This document shows positions 26,960 through 37,239 of a DNA stretch of 64,000 bases, one piece after another. The stretch is from Porticoccaceae bacterium (GTDB lineage Bacteria; Pseudomonadota; Gammaproteobacteria; Pseudomonadales; Porticoccaceae): the NCBI GenBank assembly GCA_024644595.1, contig JAHEHL010000002.1, positions 351,774-415,773 on the forward strand, read 5' to 3'. The first letter of the stretch is position 1; each line of letters opens with the position of its first letter. Made by a program: the position numbers and the translations under genes. Under the pieces are notes generated by a model. The model had not been told where the DNA came from. It saw nothing but the letters and a program-made list of their open reading frames with translations, and made no database searches.

Positions 26960-27002
26960 TTCGTTCCCCTCTTTGTTATCAATACCTCTACCTTAACCGC
27001 TG

Positions 27003-29174
27003 TTATAGCGCCATTAAATTGGCCGAGGCTAAAATCAGTATTTTTGTACCCACATCGGCAAAGTTGACGTGCACTCTGGCGCGCGGCCCATTGCCCTCAA
27101 AATTCAAAATCACTCCATCGCCATAGACCTGATGATTGACTCCCTGACCCAGAGCAAAACCGGTCTCACTTCCGGAGTCGCTTGCCAGACCGCTACTCAA
27201 TGAACTAGCCGCATAGCTGGTTGGCCGGCTAATGGTACTCTGCAAACGCACCTCTTCAATCACCTCTTTGGGAATATCCCTGACAAACCGCGACACTGAA
27301 TTAAACGATTCGCTGCCGTAGATAGACCGGCTCTCGGCAAAAGTGAGATAGAGTTTTTGCATCGCCCTGGTTATACCCACATACGCCAGTCGACGCTCTT
27401 CCTCAAGCCGACCAGGCTCATCTAAAGACATTTTGTGGGGGAATAAATTTTCCTCCATGCCAGCAATAAACACCAGCGGAAACTCCAGGCCTTTGGCGCT
27501 GTGTAAGGTCATCAACTGGACTGCGTCTTCATCCTGATCCGCCTGACGATCGCCGGCATCCAGGGCCACCTGGTCAAGGAATTGTGGCAGCTCTGGCTGA
27601 TCTCTATCTTCCGCTTCAAAGTTGCGACAGGCACCGACAAGTTCTTCAAGGTTTTCAACCCGGGCCTGACCACGTTCACCTTTTTCACGCTTATGCATCT
27701 CAATCAACCCAGAGCGCTGAATGGCATTTTCCGCCTGTTCATAGAGTTGCAGCTCATCCAACTGGCCACTCATCTCGTTGACCAACTGCAAAAACAGCGC
27801 GACAGCATTGGTTGCCCTGGCCGGTAGTCGCTTTTCAGCGATAGTTTTTTCGGCCGCTCGCCACAGCGAGATCTGCTCATCGCGCGCCAGTTCGCGAATC
27901 GCCTCGACGGTGCGATCACCGATTCCGCGAGGCGGCACATTAACCACGCGCTCGAAAGCGGTATCGTCATGGCAGTTCAGCATCAAGCGCAAATAAGACA
28001 GGGCGTTTTTTATTTCCAAGCGCTCGTAAAAGCGCTGGCCACCGTAAATGCGGTAGGGGATATCCGCCTGTAACAGGGCAGCCTCAAGCACTCGCGACTG
28101 AGCATTGGAGCGATAGAGGATGGCAGCATCTTCTCGTCGATTGCCCTCACTGACCCAGCTGTGCAGTCGATCAGCAATATAGCGCGCTTCATCATGTTCA
28201 TTGAACGCTGCATACAGAGCGATGGGCTCGCCTTCACCACAGTCTGTCCAAAGGTTTTTCCCGAGGCGCTCGGCATTGCGTGAAATAACCGCATTAGCAG
28301 CACCGAGAATATTGGAAGTGGAGCGATAATTTTGCTCCAGCTTAACCGTGTGAGTGTCAGCAAATTGGCGTTCGTAACTGAGAATATTCTCCACTTTGGC
28401 GCCGCGCCAGCCATAGATGGACTGATCGTCGTCGCCCACTGCGGTGACATCACTGACCTTCCCAGCCAGCAGCCGCAGCCAGGCATACTGCACCGCATTG
28501 GTATCCTGAAACTCGTCGACCAATATATGTTTGAAGCGCTGCTGATAGTGCTCCAGTACCGCGGGATGTTGCTTCCACAGTTCGAGTGCCCGCAGTAGTA
28601 ACTCCGCGAAATCGATTACCCCGAGGCGATTGCAGGCCTCCTCATACTCGCGATAGATTCGCAACATCACTGCCAGATAGGGGTCGCCGGTCTCCTGAAT
28701 ATGGCTGGCTCGCAAACCCTCGTCTTTTTGCCCGTTGATCCACCACTGCGCTTGTTTTGGGGGCCAACGCTGTTCGTCAAGGTCCATACTGCGCATCACT
28801 CGCTTAACCAACCTAAGCTGGTCATCAGAATCGAGAATCTGAAAATTTTCCGGCAGGTTAACATCGCGCCAGTGAGCCTTAAGAAGACGATGAGCGAGAC
28901 CATGGAAGGTACCCACCCACATGCCACGCAGCGACATGCCCAACAAAGCATCAATTCGCTCACGCATTTCCCGGGCGGCTTTATTGGTAAAAGTCACTGC
29001 CAAAATACTGTAGGGCGACAGATTGTCGACCTGAATTTTCCAGGCAATACGGTGCACCAGCACGCGAGTCTTGCCACTACCAGCGCCTGCCAACACCAAC
29101 AGGTGCTGCTTGTCACTGGTAACCGCTTCTTCTTGCGCCGGGTTTAATTTGTCGAGTATCGGGGTCACATCCAT
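27003..29174 (-). CDS. uvrD: DNA helicase II
   Basis: 723 residues from the ATG at 29174 (MDVTPILDKLNPAQ); a TTG six codons upstream is less likely. The superfamily 1A motifs are all present: AGAGSGKTR (I), TFTNKAAREMRER (Ia), DEFQDTN (II), GDDDQSIYGWRGA (III), EQNYRS (IV), MTLHSAKGLEFPLVF (V) and YVGITRAMQKLYL (VI). Motif III and the length favour UvrD over Rep. It acts in mismatch and nucleotide-excision repair. The sequence before the ATG has no strong Shine-Dalgarno. Confidence 0.95.
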   Translation of the reverse strand: MDVTPILDKLNPAQEEAVTSDKQHLLVLAGAGSGKTRVLVHRIAWKIQVDNLSPYSILAVTFTNKAAREMRERIDALLGMSLRGMWVGTFHGLAHRLLKAHWRDVNLPENFQILDSDDQLRLVKRVMRSMDLDEQRWPPKQAQWWINGQKDEGLRASHIQETGDPYLAVMLRIYREYEEACNRLGVIDFAELLLRALELWKQHPAVLEHYQQRFKHILVDEFQDTNAVQYAWLRLLAGKVSDVTAVGDDDQSIYGWRGAKVENILSYERQFADTHTVKLEQNYRSTSNILGAANAVISRNAERLGKNLWTDCGEGEPIALYAAFNEHDEARYIADRLHSWVSEGNRREDAAILYRSNAQSRVLEAALLQADIPYRIYGGQRFYERLEIKNALSYLRLMLNCHDDTAFERVVNVPPRGIGDRTVEAIRELARDEQISLWRAAEKTIAEKRLPARATNAVALFLQLVNEMSGQLDELQLYEQAENAIQRSGLIEMHKREKGERGQARVENLEELVGACRNFEAEDRDQPELPQFLDQVALDAGDRQADQDEDAVQLMTLHSAKGLEFPLVFIAGMEENLFPHKMSLDEPGRLEEERRLAYVGITRAMQKLYLTFAESRSIYGSESFNSVSRFVRDIPKEVIEEVRLQSTISRPTSYAASSLSSGLASDSGSETGFALGQGVNHQVYGDGVILNFEGNGPRARVHVNFADVGTKILILASANLMAL

Positions 29175-29307
29175 GGGGCTGTATTCTAGCAACTTGTTTC
29201 GCTTTGATGTTGGCCATTATCTGCTTTGAAGCGAGATTATCGTTGCCATCTGAAAACCACACATGAAGATTTTTTTACTACAAAACTGGCATTATTCACC
29301 GTTATCT

Positions 29308-29322
29308 TGTAAATTTTTTACA
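29308..29322. promoter_or_regulatory. Palindrome upstream of hexR, possible HexR autoregulatory site
   Basis: TGTAAATTTTTTACA is an inverted repeat (TGTAAA and TTTACA around TTT) ending 20 bases before the hexR ATG. Its TGTA-N7-TACA frame resembles the HexR site of gammaproteobacteria. A second half-site-like TACTACAAAA lies about 30 bases upstream. Autoregulation is inferred. Confidence 0.5.
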
Positions 29323-29342
29323 TAAATTAATTTGGTGGAATT

Positions 29343-30191
29343 ATGAAACCGGCACAACTGACACAAACTATCTGCGACACCTTGATCGATCTGCGCAAGT
29401 CCGAACGCAAGGTCGCAGAATTCGTTCTCAAAGAGCCGCTTGGGGTTATTCGAATGCGGATTGTTGATCTGGCCCAACAGGCCGGTGTCAGCGAACCCAC
29501 CGTGGTGCGCTTTTGCCGCGCAGTGGGCTGTCACGGCTTCCAGGACTTCAAATTAGCATTGGCACAGCAGTTGGCCTCGAGCCCGAGTTATGGCCAGATC
29601 GCCGTTACAGACGCCGACTCGACGCGGGAATACACGCACAAAGTTTTTGATTCAACCGTCGATACCCTTCTCAAGGTTCGTGATAGCTTGGCGCTGGAAA
29701 ATCTTGAAGCCGCAGTGGCAGCCGTTTGTAACGCACAGCGAGTAGAATTCTATGGCTTCGGCGCCTCTGCTGCAGTGGCGTTTGATGCTCAGCACAAATT
29801 CTTTAGGTTGCAGATCACCTCGGCGGCCTACTCCGATCCACACCTGCAAAATATGTCCGCAACTTCGCTGCATCCGGGCGATGTCGTTATTGCCATCTCA
29901 CAATCGGGGCGGACTGAAGCGTTGCTTGATTCCATGGAACTGGTCAAGGCTGCCGGCGGCATTGTTGTGGGGCTGGCGCCCAGTGGTACGCCAGTGGCAC
30001 GCAGGGCAACCATTGCCATTGAAATTGATGCCAAAGAAGATATTCAGATTTATACGCCACTGTCATCACGTATCGCACACCTTGCGGTGATAGATGTTCT
30101 GGCTATTGGTGTGGCGCAGAAAAAAGGCCCGCAACTTCAAGCTCACCTGCAGCAATTGCAGGCCGGGCTCTCCTCTCTACGGAGTAATTAA
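29343..30191 (+). CDS. hexR: HexR-type RpiR family regulator
   Basis: 282 residues. The N-terminal RpiR helix-turn-helix (about 1-77) has RIVDLAQQAGVSEPTVVRFC. The C-terminal SIS domain (about 125-255) has VEFYGFGASAAVAFDAQHKF and IAISQSGRTEALLD, which should bind a sugar phosphate. Length and sequence fit HexR, the 2-keto-3-deoxy-6-phosphogluconate-responsive repressor of Entner-Doudoroff and central carbon genes. No edd, zwf or pgl neighbour is in the window, so the specificity is inferred from the protein. It is divergent from uvrD. Confidence 0.85.
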   Translation: MKPAQLTQTICDTLIDLRKSERKVAEFVLKEPLGVIRMRIVDLAQQAGVSEPTVVRFCRAVGCHGFQDFKLALAQQLASSPSYGQIAVTDADSTREYTHKVFDSTVDTLLKVRDSLALENLEAAVAAVCNAQRVEFYGFGASAAVAFDAQHKFFRLQITSAAYSDPHLQNMSATSLHPGDVVIAISQSGRTEALLDSMELVKAAGGIVVGLAPSGTPVARRATIAIEIDAKEDIQIYTPLSSRIAHLAVIDVLAIGVAQKKGPQLQAHLQQLQAGLSSLRSN

Positions 30192-30410
30192 TCCCCTCAC
30201 CACAGATTTGGCAACGTCTTTGTGGCGCTGCTTTTTTTAGTCTACGTTTAGCTCAACGGCTGCGCGGCACTTTTCTATGAAGTGCTCTGTAAAGTATCTG
30301 CAAGATCAAAGCGAAAGCCGTGGTGTTTTTAACACGCCAGACGTTGTTTCACTCTGCGTGCTTAAAAACCAAAATAGCTTAATAGTCGTTTCCCAAAAAG
30401 GAGCAAACCT

Positions 30411-30734
30411 ATGTCATACGAAGAGGGTAATTCAAAACTTGCGGTGTCGACCGGAAAAGTCTTTTACGCGACGCTGGCAGGGACCGCAATTGTCATTATT
30501 ACCGCCGCGATTATTTATTTTGCCGCACTGGCACCGGCCGCAATCGCATTAATTGTACTGGGCGCTGCCGCACTGCTGTTAATTTTAGGTGTGGTCGCAT
30601 TTCGTGCCCTGACCTGTGCGATCAAGGCCTATTATGCCTCCAACCCGGCAGGCGCAGCGGCGGCCTATGGCTTCCCAACCTATGCAGCACTAAAAGCGTC
30701 ATGGCCTTGGGCAGTTAGAATAGTTGCCTGCTGA
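30411..30734 (+). CDS. Small two-helix membrane protein of unknown function
   Basis: 107 residues, not recognised. AAAAGGAGCAAACCTATG gives it a strong ribosome-binding site. Residues 1-17 are polar, then two hydrophobic Ala/Ile-rich segments follow (about 18-43, 45-65) with only a short turn between them. The C-terminus is Ala-rich (SNPAGAAAAYGFPTYAAL) and ends WPWAVRIVAC. There is no signal peptidase site, so it is probably an inner-membrane protein. It lies alone between hexR and a minus-strand 42-residue gene. The good ribosome-binding site and composition support a real gene. Confidence 0.55.
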   Translation: MSYEEGNSKLAVSTGKVFYATLAGTAIVIITAAIIYFAALAPAAIALIVLGAAALLLILGVVAFRALTCAIKAYYASNPAGAAAAYGFPTYAALKASWPWAVRIVAC

Positions 30735-30770
30735 AAGACTGGACTCAAGACAAAAAAATAGCGTGATAAT

Positions 30771-30804
30771 TGGCGGGTTTTGCCGTGACATAACTCGCCA
30801 TTTT
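30771..30804 (+). terminator. Possible intrinsic terminator after the 107-residue membrane protein gene
   Basis: TGGCGGGT and ACTCGCCA form an imperfect stem (one mismatch) with a loop of about 14 bases, followed by TTTT. It lies 40 bases after the stop codon. The large loop and short T run make it a weak call. Confidence 0.4.
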
Positions 30805-30817
30805 AACCCTCAAGTGA

Positions 30818-30946
30818 TTACTCGTCCTGGTAATCCTTTTCCAGGACACCAGTCTCTTTTAATGTCTTGATGAGTTTTTCCAAGCGCACATAAGCGACTA
30901 ACCCCATAATGCCAAAGACAAACCCCATCACTGCCAACCCCTCCAT
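30818..30946 (-). CDS. Small 42-residue membrane protein
   Basis: The frame from the ATG at 30946 encodes 42 residues. An N-terminal hydrophobic segment (about 3-20, LAVMGFVFGIMGLVAYV) is followed by a charged amphipathic tail (RLEKLIKTLKETGVLEKDY). AAGGGG lies about eight bases before the ATG. Short proteins with the same MEG-hydrophobic-RLEKLIKTL pattern are familiar from marine gammaproteobacterial genomes, with no function known to me. One membrane helix with a cytosolic tail is expected. Confidence 0.6.
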   Translation of the reverse strand: MEGLAVMGFVFGIMGLVAYVRLEKLIKTLKETGVLEKDYQDE

Positions 30947-31090
30947 AATATTCCCCTTATACATCACTCGACAGTCACAGCTGTAGGAAAGTTGCGACGC
31001 TGGTCGTTTATTATTTTAAGACAAAAAAATAAATAAAAGAGTTTTACCTTGCTATATGTGATTGATAATATTTTTTATTTGCACTGACTA

Positions 31091-31624
31091 TCACCATAAA
31101 TCTGGTTTCGATAGTGCAGCAACACACTCAAACTTGATTGGTGTGTTGGGAGCATTATTTTTATTTAATTTCATCCCTGTCCAACCAAAAGGATATTCCA
31201 ATGGGTATGGTGGAACGAATAAGCGTCCAATTTCTTCCTTGAAACCAAATCGTCCATAGTAATCGGGGTCACCATAAACCAGTAGAATGTCAGCACCATC
31301 TTTGGTGAGCATATCTATTCCAGATTTAATGAGAGTTGAACCAATACCTTGGTTCTGATGTTCTGGAGACACAGCAAGTGGAGAAAGAATGTATCCAGAG
31401 GTACCAGAAGTAGTTTTCAAAAATATTGGACTATAGCAAACATAACCAATCACTTGATTACCTATCTCAGCAACCAATGACTTGATTGGTGGACTAGTGG
31501 TTTCTTTGAAAAGGTCAGCAGCAAAATTACTAATGGCTTTGTTCTCTTCATCAGAAAACGCAGTTGCAACAACCTTTTGAATTGAGTCCAAATCTGTTTC
31601 TTGAGCAAGTCTAATAGTTATCAT
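31091..31624 (-). CDS. GNAT family N-acetyltransferase
   Basis: 177 residues. The acetyl-CoA-binding motif A is LAVSPEHQNQGIGSTLI (about residues 81-97), and the strand-helix pattern before it fits the GNAT fold. The stretch VYGDPDYYGRFGFKEE is the conserved C-terminal part of YhbS-type members. The substrate is unknown. Base composition is lower in G+C than the flanking housekeeping genes. It overlaps the upstream 104-residue gene by 14 bases, so the two look like a unit, possibly acquired together. Confidence 0.85.
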   Translation of the reverse strand: MITIRLAQETDLDSIQKVVATAFSDEENKAISNFAADLFKETTSPPIKSLVAEIGNQVIGYVCYSPIFLKTTSGTSGYILSPLAVSPEHQNQGIGSTLIKSGIDMLTKDGADILLVYGDPDYYGRFGFKEEIGRLFVPPYPLEYPFGWTGMKLNKNNAPNTPIKFECVAALSKPDLW

Positions 31625-31925
31625 TTTTATCCGCTGTAATCGGCGCGTTTAGGAGATACATTCTTAAAGTCTCTCTTTCACGTTTATGCCTAACATTCAA
31701 TCTGTTATCCCGCGCTTGCTTCTTCAAGAGGGAAAACACATGAGCATTCTGGAACTCATGCCCTCTAAGAGTTTTATATCCATGTTCATTCAACCAATGA
31801 GTAATCTTACGAGAGCCCATACGTGACGCATGCTCCCGTTTAATCGTTTTGGATAACAATTCATGGTAATCAGAAAAGTGTGAATGCCAAAGGTGAGATG
31901 TTCTCAAAGTCACGGTGAACCACAA
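31611..31925 (-). CDS. Orphan helical protein of unknown function, possibly 5'-truncated
   Basis: 104 residues from a TTG at 31925. The open frame begins 15 bases earlier after an in-frame TAG, and no ATG is available near the start, so the N-terminus may be lost. The core YHELLSKTIKREHASRMGSR and then ITHWLNEHGYKTLRGHEF resembles the helical segment seen in recombinase-like or phage-type hypothetical proteins (conserved WLNEHGYKTxRGHxF pattern). No catalytic residues are visible. It is basic and overlaps the GNAT gene. Low G+C and lack of homologous context suggest transfer. Confidence 0.5.
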   Translation of the reverse strand: MWFTVTLRTSHLWHSHFSDYHELLSKTIKREHASRMGSRKITHWLNEHGYKTLRGHEFQNAHVFSLLKKQARDNRLNVRHKRERETLRMYLLNAPITADKNDNY

Positions 31926-31956
31926 ATAGCCCTCAATAAACTACGTCCATTGGGAA

Positions 31957-33786
31957 CTACTCCACCGTGACGGATTTGGCAAGATTTCTCGGTTGATCCA
32001 CATCCGTACCCTTTAGTAGTGCGACATGGTAAGAGAGCAATTGTAATGGCAGAGTATAAATTATAGCTTCAAGGCTTTTCGGTACATGGGGCATATTAAC
32101 AACCGTGGTACCCGGCTCACTGACAAAGCCGCTGTCGGCGTCGGCAAAAACAAATAATTGGCCACCTCGCGCGCGTACTTCATGCAGGTTAGATTTGAGT
32201 TTTTCCAAAAGCTGGTTGTTCGGAGCGACCGTTACCACCGGCATGTCTTCGTCCACCAGTGCTAGAGGGCCGTGCTTCAATTCACCTGAAGGGTAGGCCT
32301 CTGCGTGAATATAGGAAATTTCTTTCAGTTTAAGCGCGCCTTCAAGCGCGATCGGGTATTGCTCGCCACGACCGAGGAACAGTGCGTGATGTTTGTTGGC
32401 AAAGGATTCCGAAACAGTTTCGATGACGCCATCCAGTTCAAGTACCTTAGCGCACAGCGCTGGTAATAGATGTAAATTTTGCACCAATTGCTTTTCCATC
32501 TCTGAACTCAAACCAGTATGGCGACCAAGAGACAGAACAAACAGCTGTAACGCCACCAGCTGGGTAGTAAACGCTTTGGTTGAGGCAACACCAATTTCAG
32601 GCCCCGCCAACGTCATCAATGAAATATCTGACTCACGGACCAGTGAGCTATTAGCAACATTACAAATCGCCACAAAACCGAGGTAGTGGCTCTCTTTAGC
32701 CTTGCGCAGTGCTGCCAAGGTGTCGGCGGTTTCGCCCGACTGTGAAATCGTCACAAATAATGTGCCAGCAGGAACTGGCACTGTTCGGTAGCGGTATTCA
32801 CTGGCAACTTCGACCTGACAGGGCACGCCGGCATATTCTTCCAGCCAGTATTTGGCCACTAGCCCGGAGTGATAGCTGGTGCCACAGGCGATAATGTGGA
32901 TATTTTTGGTCTCACTAAACAGTTTGTCAGCCCGATAGCCAAAAATCGCTTCACGGATATGATCATCGGCGAGTCGGCCAGCCAGAGTATTGGCTAACAC
33001 TGTCGGCTGCTCAAAAATTTCCTTCTGCATAAAGTGGCGATAATGCCCTTTTTCAGCAATCTGATCAGCCTCATCGAGTTTATCGATTGGGCGTTCTACG
33101 GAGGCACCGGATTGATCAAAGATACGATAGCCTGCGCTCGATAACTCAACCAAATCCCCTTCCTGCAGAAAAATAAACCGGTCGGTGACCTGGCGCAATG
33201 CCATTTGATCCGAGGCGATAAAGTGCTCGTCAATACCCACGCCAATCACTAATGGACTGCCGCTGCGGGCGCCGATTATGGTGTCGGGATATTGATCAGA
33301 GATAACGCCTAACGCGTAGGCACCATCGAGGCGGGCAATGGTCTGTTCAACCGCGGCACGCAAGTCGCTCGCGGTTTTCAAATAATGGTGTACCAAATGT
33401 GCAACCACTTCAGTGTCGGTGGCGGAGACAATTGTATAGCCCAGGCCTTTGAGCTCAGCGCGCAGCTCGTCGTGATTCTCAATAATACCGTTATGCACCA
33501 CTGAGACGCCGGAGGAATTATGAGGGTGCGAATTTATGCTGCTCGGCTCGCCGTGGGTCGCCCAACGGGTGTGGGCAATTCCGGTCATACCAGCGAGCGG
33601 ATCTCTCACTGTAACGCTCTCCAGCTCGGCGACCTTTCCCAGTGTTTTGCGTGTCTGCAGAGCTTGCGTGGCATCGATAATAGATAACCCTGCCGAATCG
33701 TAACCGCGGTATTCCAGACGGCGCAGACCTTCAATCAAAATTTTATACACATTACGCTGGGTTGCAGCGCCGACTATTCCGCACAT
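31957..33786 (-). CDS. glmS: Glutamine-fructose-6-phosphate aminotransferase
   Basis: 609 residues from the ATG at 33786, chosen because the next codon gives the catalytic N-terminal Cys (MCGIVGA). The frame runs two codons further upstream. The class II glutaminase domain (1-~220) contains RRLEYRGYDSAG and HTRWATHG. Two SIS sugar-isomerase domains follow, with ACGTSYHSGL, ISQSGETADTL and FLGRGEQYPIALEGALKLKE. The C-terminal LAKSVTVE is invariant in the family. It makes glucosamine-6-phosphate for peptidoglycan and LPS. It follows glmU by 13 bases. Confidence 0.97.
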   Translation of the reverse strand: MCGIVGAATQRNVYKILIEGLRRLEYRGYDSAGLSIIDATQALQTRKTLGKVAELESVTVRDPLAGMTGIAHTRWATHGEPSSINSHPHNSSGVSVVHNGIIENHDELRAELKGLGYTIVSATDTEVVAHLVHHYLKTASDLRAAVEQTIARLDGAYALGVISDQYPDTIIGARSGSPLVIGVGIDEHFIASDQMALRQVTDRFIFLQEGDLVELSSAGYRIFDQSGASVERPIDKLDEADQIAEKGHYRHFMQKEIFEQPTVLANTLAGRLADDHIREAIFGYRADKLFSETKNIHIIACGTSYHSGLVAKYWLEEYAGVPCQVEVASEYRYRTVPVPAGTLFVTISQSGETADTLAALRKAKESHYLGFVAICNVANSSLVRESDISLMTLAGPEIGVASTKAFTTQLVALQLFVLSLGRHTGLSSEMEKQLVQNLHLLPALCAKVLELDGVIETVSESFANKHHALFLGRGEQYPIALEGALKLKEISYIHAEAYPSGELKHGPLALVDEDMPVVTVAPNNQLLEKLKSNLHEVRARGGQLFVFADADSGFVSEPGTTVVNMPHVPKSLEAIIYTLPLQLLSYHVALLKGTDVDQPRNLAKSVTVE

Positions 33787-33799
33787 AATCAATCACGTC

Positions 33800-35167
33800 C
33801 TATTTGTTTTTAGTGGGGCGTTTCCAGCCTGTAATATTGCGTTGTTTTCCTCTACCGATAGCGAGATTACCAGCAGGTACCTGCGTATTGACAGTGGAGC
33901 CTGCGGCGATAAAACCCTGCTTGCCGATCTCCAGCGGCGCGATTAGCGTGCTGTTGGAACCGATAAAACTGTCATCGCCAATGATCGTTTTGTGTTTGTT
34001 GACCCCGTCATAGTTACAGGTGATGGTACCCGCTCCGACATTCACCTTTTCGCCGAGCTCGGCATCGCCCACGTAACTGAGGTGGTTTATTTTGCTGCCA
34101 TTGCCAACAATCGCTTTTTTGGTTTCGACGAAGTTGCCAACCTTAGTGTCACTACCCAATTGGGTTCCGGGACGAATACGGGCAAACGGCCCAAGCACAG
34201 CCCGATCGCCAACAATTGCGTCTTCAATAACCGTATTCGACTTGATCTCAACAGCGTCACCGATACGGCTGTTGATAATGTGGCAGTTAGGACCGATGCT
34301 GACATTGGAGCCAATAATGACATCCCCTTCAAATAAGCAGTTGATATCGATGGTGTTGTCTTGACCAGCATGCAGCGTGCCACGCAGATCAAAACGGGCC
34401 GGATCGGCTAGACTGGTGCCAGATGCCATCAATTTCTCCGCCTGTTGCAACTGATAGACACGTTCCAGTGCGGCCAGTTGCTGGCGGCTGTTTATGCCCT
34501 CAACTTCATGAGTAGAATCGGGCTGGATACTGGCAATGTTATAGCCGGAACGCCGAGCTATAGCGATCAAGTCGGTGAGGTAATACTCACCTTGGGCATT
34601 GTCATTGTTGATTTGTGGTAACCAGTCGGCCAATAGATTGGTGGTTAATCCCATTACACCGGTATTCACTTCGCCTATTTCGAGTTGCTCGGGGCTGGCA
34701 TCTTGCTGTTCGACAATCGCCTGAATTTGACTATCGGCATCGCGAACAATACGGCCGTAACCGGTGGGGTCGGGTATTTCAATTGTTAACAACGCAATTT
34801 GGTTGTCATTAATTACGGACAACATTCGCTCAAGTGTAGCGGGCGTAATCAGCGGCACATCGCCATACAGAATCAGTACTTTAGCCTGTTCACGCAACTG
34901 TCCCAATGCGCAACTTACGGCGTGGCCGGTGCCGAGCTGTTCGGCTTGCTCAACCAGAGTGATCGACGCGTCATGGTAGGTTTTGCGAATCACATCGCTG
35001 CCATGTCCGGTGACAACAATCTTTTCTGCGCCAGCAATGCTATCGGCGGCGTCCAGAACATGGCTTAACAGCGGCTTACCAGCAAGTTTGTGCAGCACTT
35101 TTGGCAGTGCCGAGCGCATGCGCGTGCCTTTGCCAGCAGCGAGAATAACAATATCCGTTTCTGTCAT
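33800..35167 (-). CDS. glmU: Bifunctional GlmU, acetyltransferase and uridyltransferase
   Basis: 455 residues. The N-terminal nucleotidyltransferase carries LAAGKGTRMRSALPKVLHKL. The C-terminal left-handed beta helix (from about 250) carries the acetyltransferase, with GAGTITCNYDGVNKHKT near the active site. It turns glucosamine-1-phosphate into UDP-GlcNAc. It is followed by glmS, so two steps of amino-sugar synthesis are co-transcribed. The atp operon upstream is separated by a terminator at 35293-35319. Confidence 0.97.
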   Translation of the reverse strand: MTETDIVILAAGKGTRMRSALPKVLHKLAGKPLLSHVLDAADSIAGAEKIVVTGHGSDVIRKTYHDASITLVEQAEQLGTGHAVSCALGQLREQAKVLILYGDVPLITPATLERMLSVINDNQIALLTIEIPDPTGYGRIVRDADSQIQAIVEQQDASPEQLEIGEVNTGVMGLTTNLLADWLPQINNDNAQGEYYLTDLIAIARRSGYNIASIQPDSTHEVEGINSRQQLAALERVYQLQQAEKLMASGTSLADPARFDLRGTLHAGQDNTIDINCLFEGDVIIGSNVSIGPNCHIINSRIGDAVEIKSNTVIEDAIVGDRAVLGPFARIRPGTQLGSDTKVGNFVETKKAIVGNGSKINHLSYVGDAELGEKVNVGAGTITCNYDGVNKHKTIIGDDSFIGSNSTLIAPLEIGKQGFIAAGSTVNTQVPAGNLAIGRGKQRNITGWKRPTKNK

Positions 35168-35292
35168 GTTCTATTCACTTATAAGTAGATCCAGATGATG
35201 CCCAACCTGACAACGTTACTGTCAATAAGGACCGAATACAACCCTGGTAACATTACGAAAATAGGGCCCTGGGGGCAGTTGGCGGCAGCTAT

Positions 35293-35319
35293 AAAAAAGG
35301 GCGGCTGACGCCACCCTTA
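35293..35319 (-). terminator. Intrinsic terminator of the atp operon
   Basis: Read on the minus strand, AAGGGTGGC-GTCA-GCCGCCCTT forms a nine-pair stem (one G-T pair) followed directly by TTTTTT. It lies about 28 bases after the atpC stop. Confidence 0.88.
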
Positions 35320-35346
35320 TTATGCTGTTAAAAGCAGATAAAATGA

Positions 35347-35772
35347 TCAACCACCAAGCTTTTTGCGCAGTGTTTGAACCGTACGCAGTTGCGCCGTCGC
35401 CTCTGCCAGCATAGAGGCCGCTTTGGAGTATTCAATTTCACCCGTATGGTTGGCAATTGCGCTCTCAGCTTCCTTTACCGCTTCAGCGGCAGCCGCTTCA
35501 TCAATATCGTTGGCGCGAACAGCGGTATCAGCCAAAATGGAGATAATGTTAGGCTGGACTTCGAGATAACCACCTGACAGGTAGTAAATTTCCTCTTCAC
35601 CATTCTGCTTTACCAAGCGCACCGGACCGGGCTTAAGGTCGCTGAGCAATGGGGCATGGCCCGCTGTGACACCCAACTCTCCGAGCGAGCCAGTGGCAAC
35701 AACCATCTCGACCAATCCGGAGAAAAGGGATTCATCAGCACTTACAATGTCACAATGAACTGTTATAGCCAT
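35347..35772 (-). CDS. atpC: ATP synthase epsilon subunit
   Basis: 141 residues. The N-terminal beta-sandwich ([18 protein letters not shown], then [19 protein letters not shown]) and the C-terminal helical hairpin (about 90-138) are typical. The stalk subunit couples rotation and can inhibit ATP hydrolysis through its C-terminal helices. It is the last gene of the atp operon. Confidence 0.96.
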   Translation of the reverse strand: MAITVHCDIVSADESLFSGLVEMVVATGSLGELGVTAGHAPLLSDLKPGPVRLVKQNGEEEIYYLSGGYLEVQPNIISILADTAVRANDIDEAAAAEAVKEAESAIANHTGEIEYSKAASMLAEATAQLRTVQTLRKKLGG

Positions 35773-35799
35773 TTCTTAACAACCTTTGCCTATCGCAAT

Positions 35800-37233
<1,434 letters not shown>

Positions 37234-37239
37234 TTATCT

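Noticed and set aside
30200-30240. Possible hexR terminator (CCACAG...TTGTGG followed by T7)
   Set aside because: The stem has only six pairs with a loop of about 14 bases, and the T run is separated from the stem; too weak to list.
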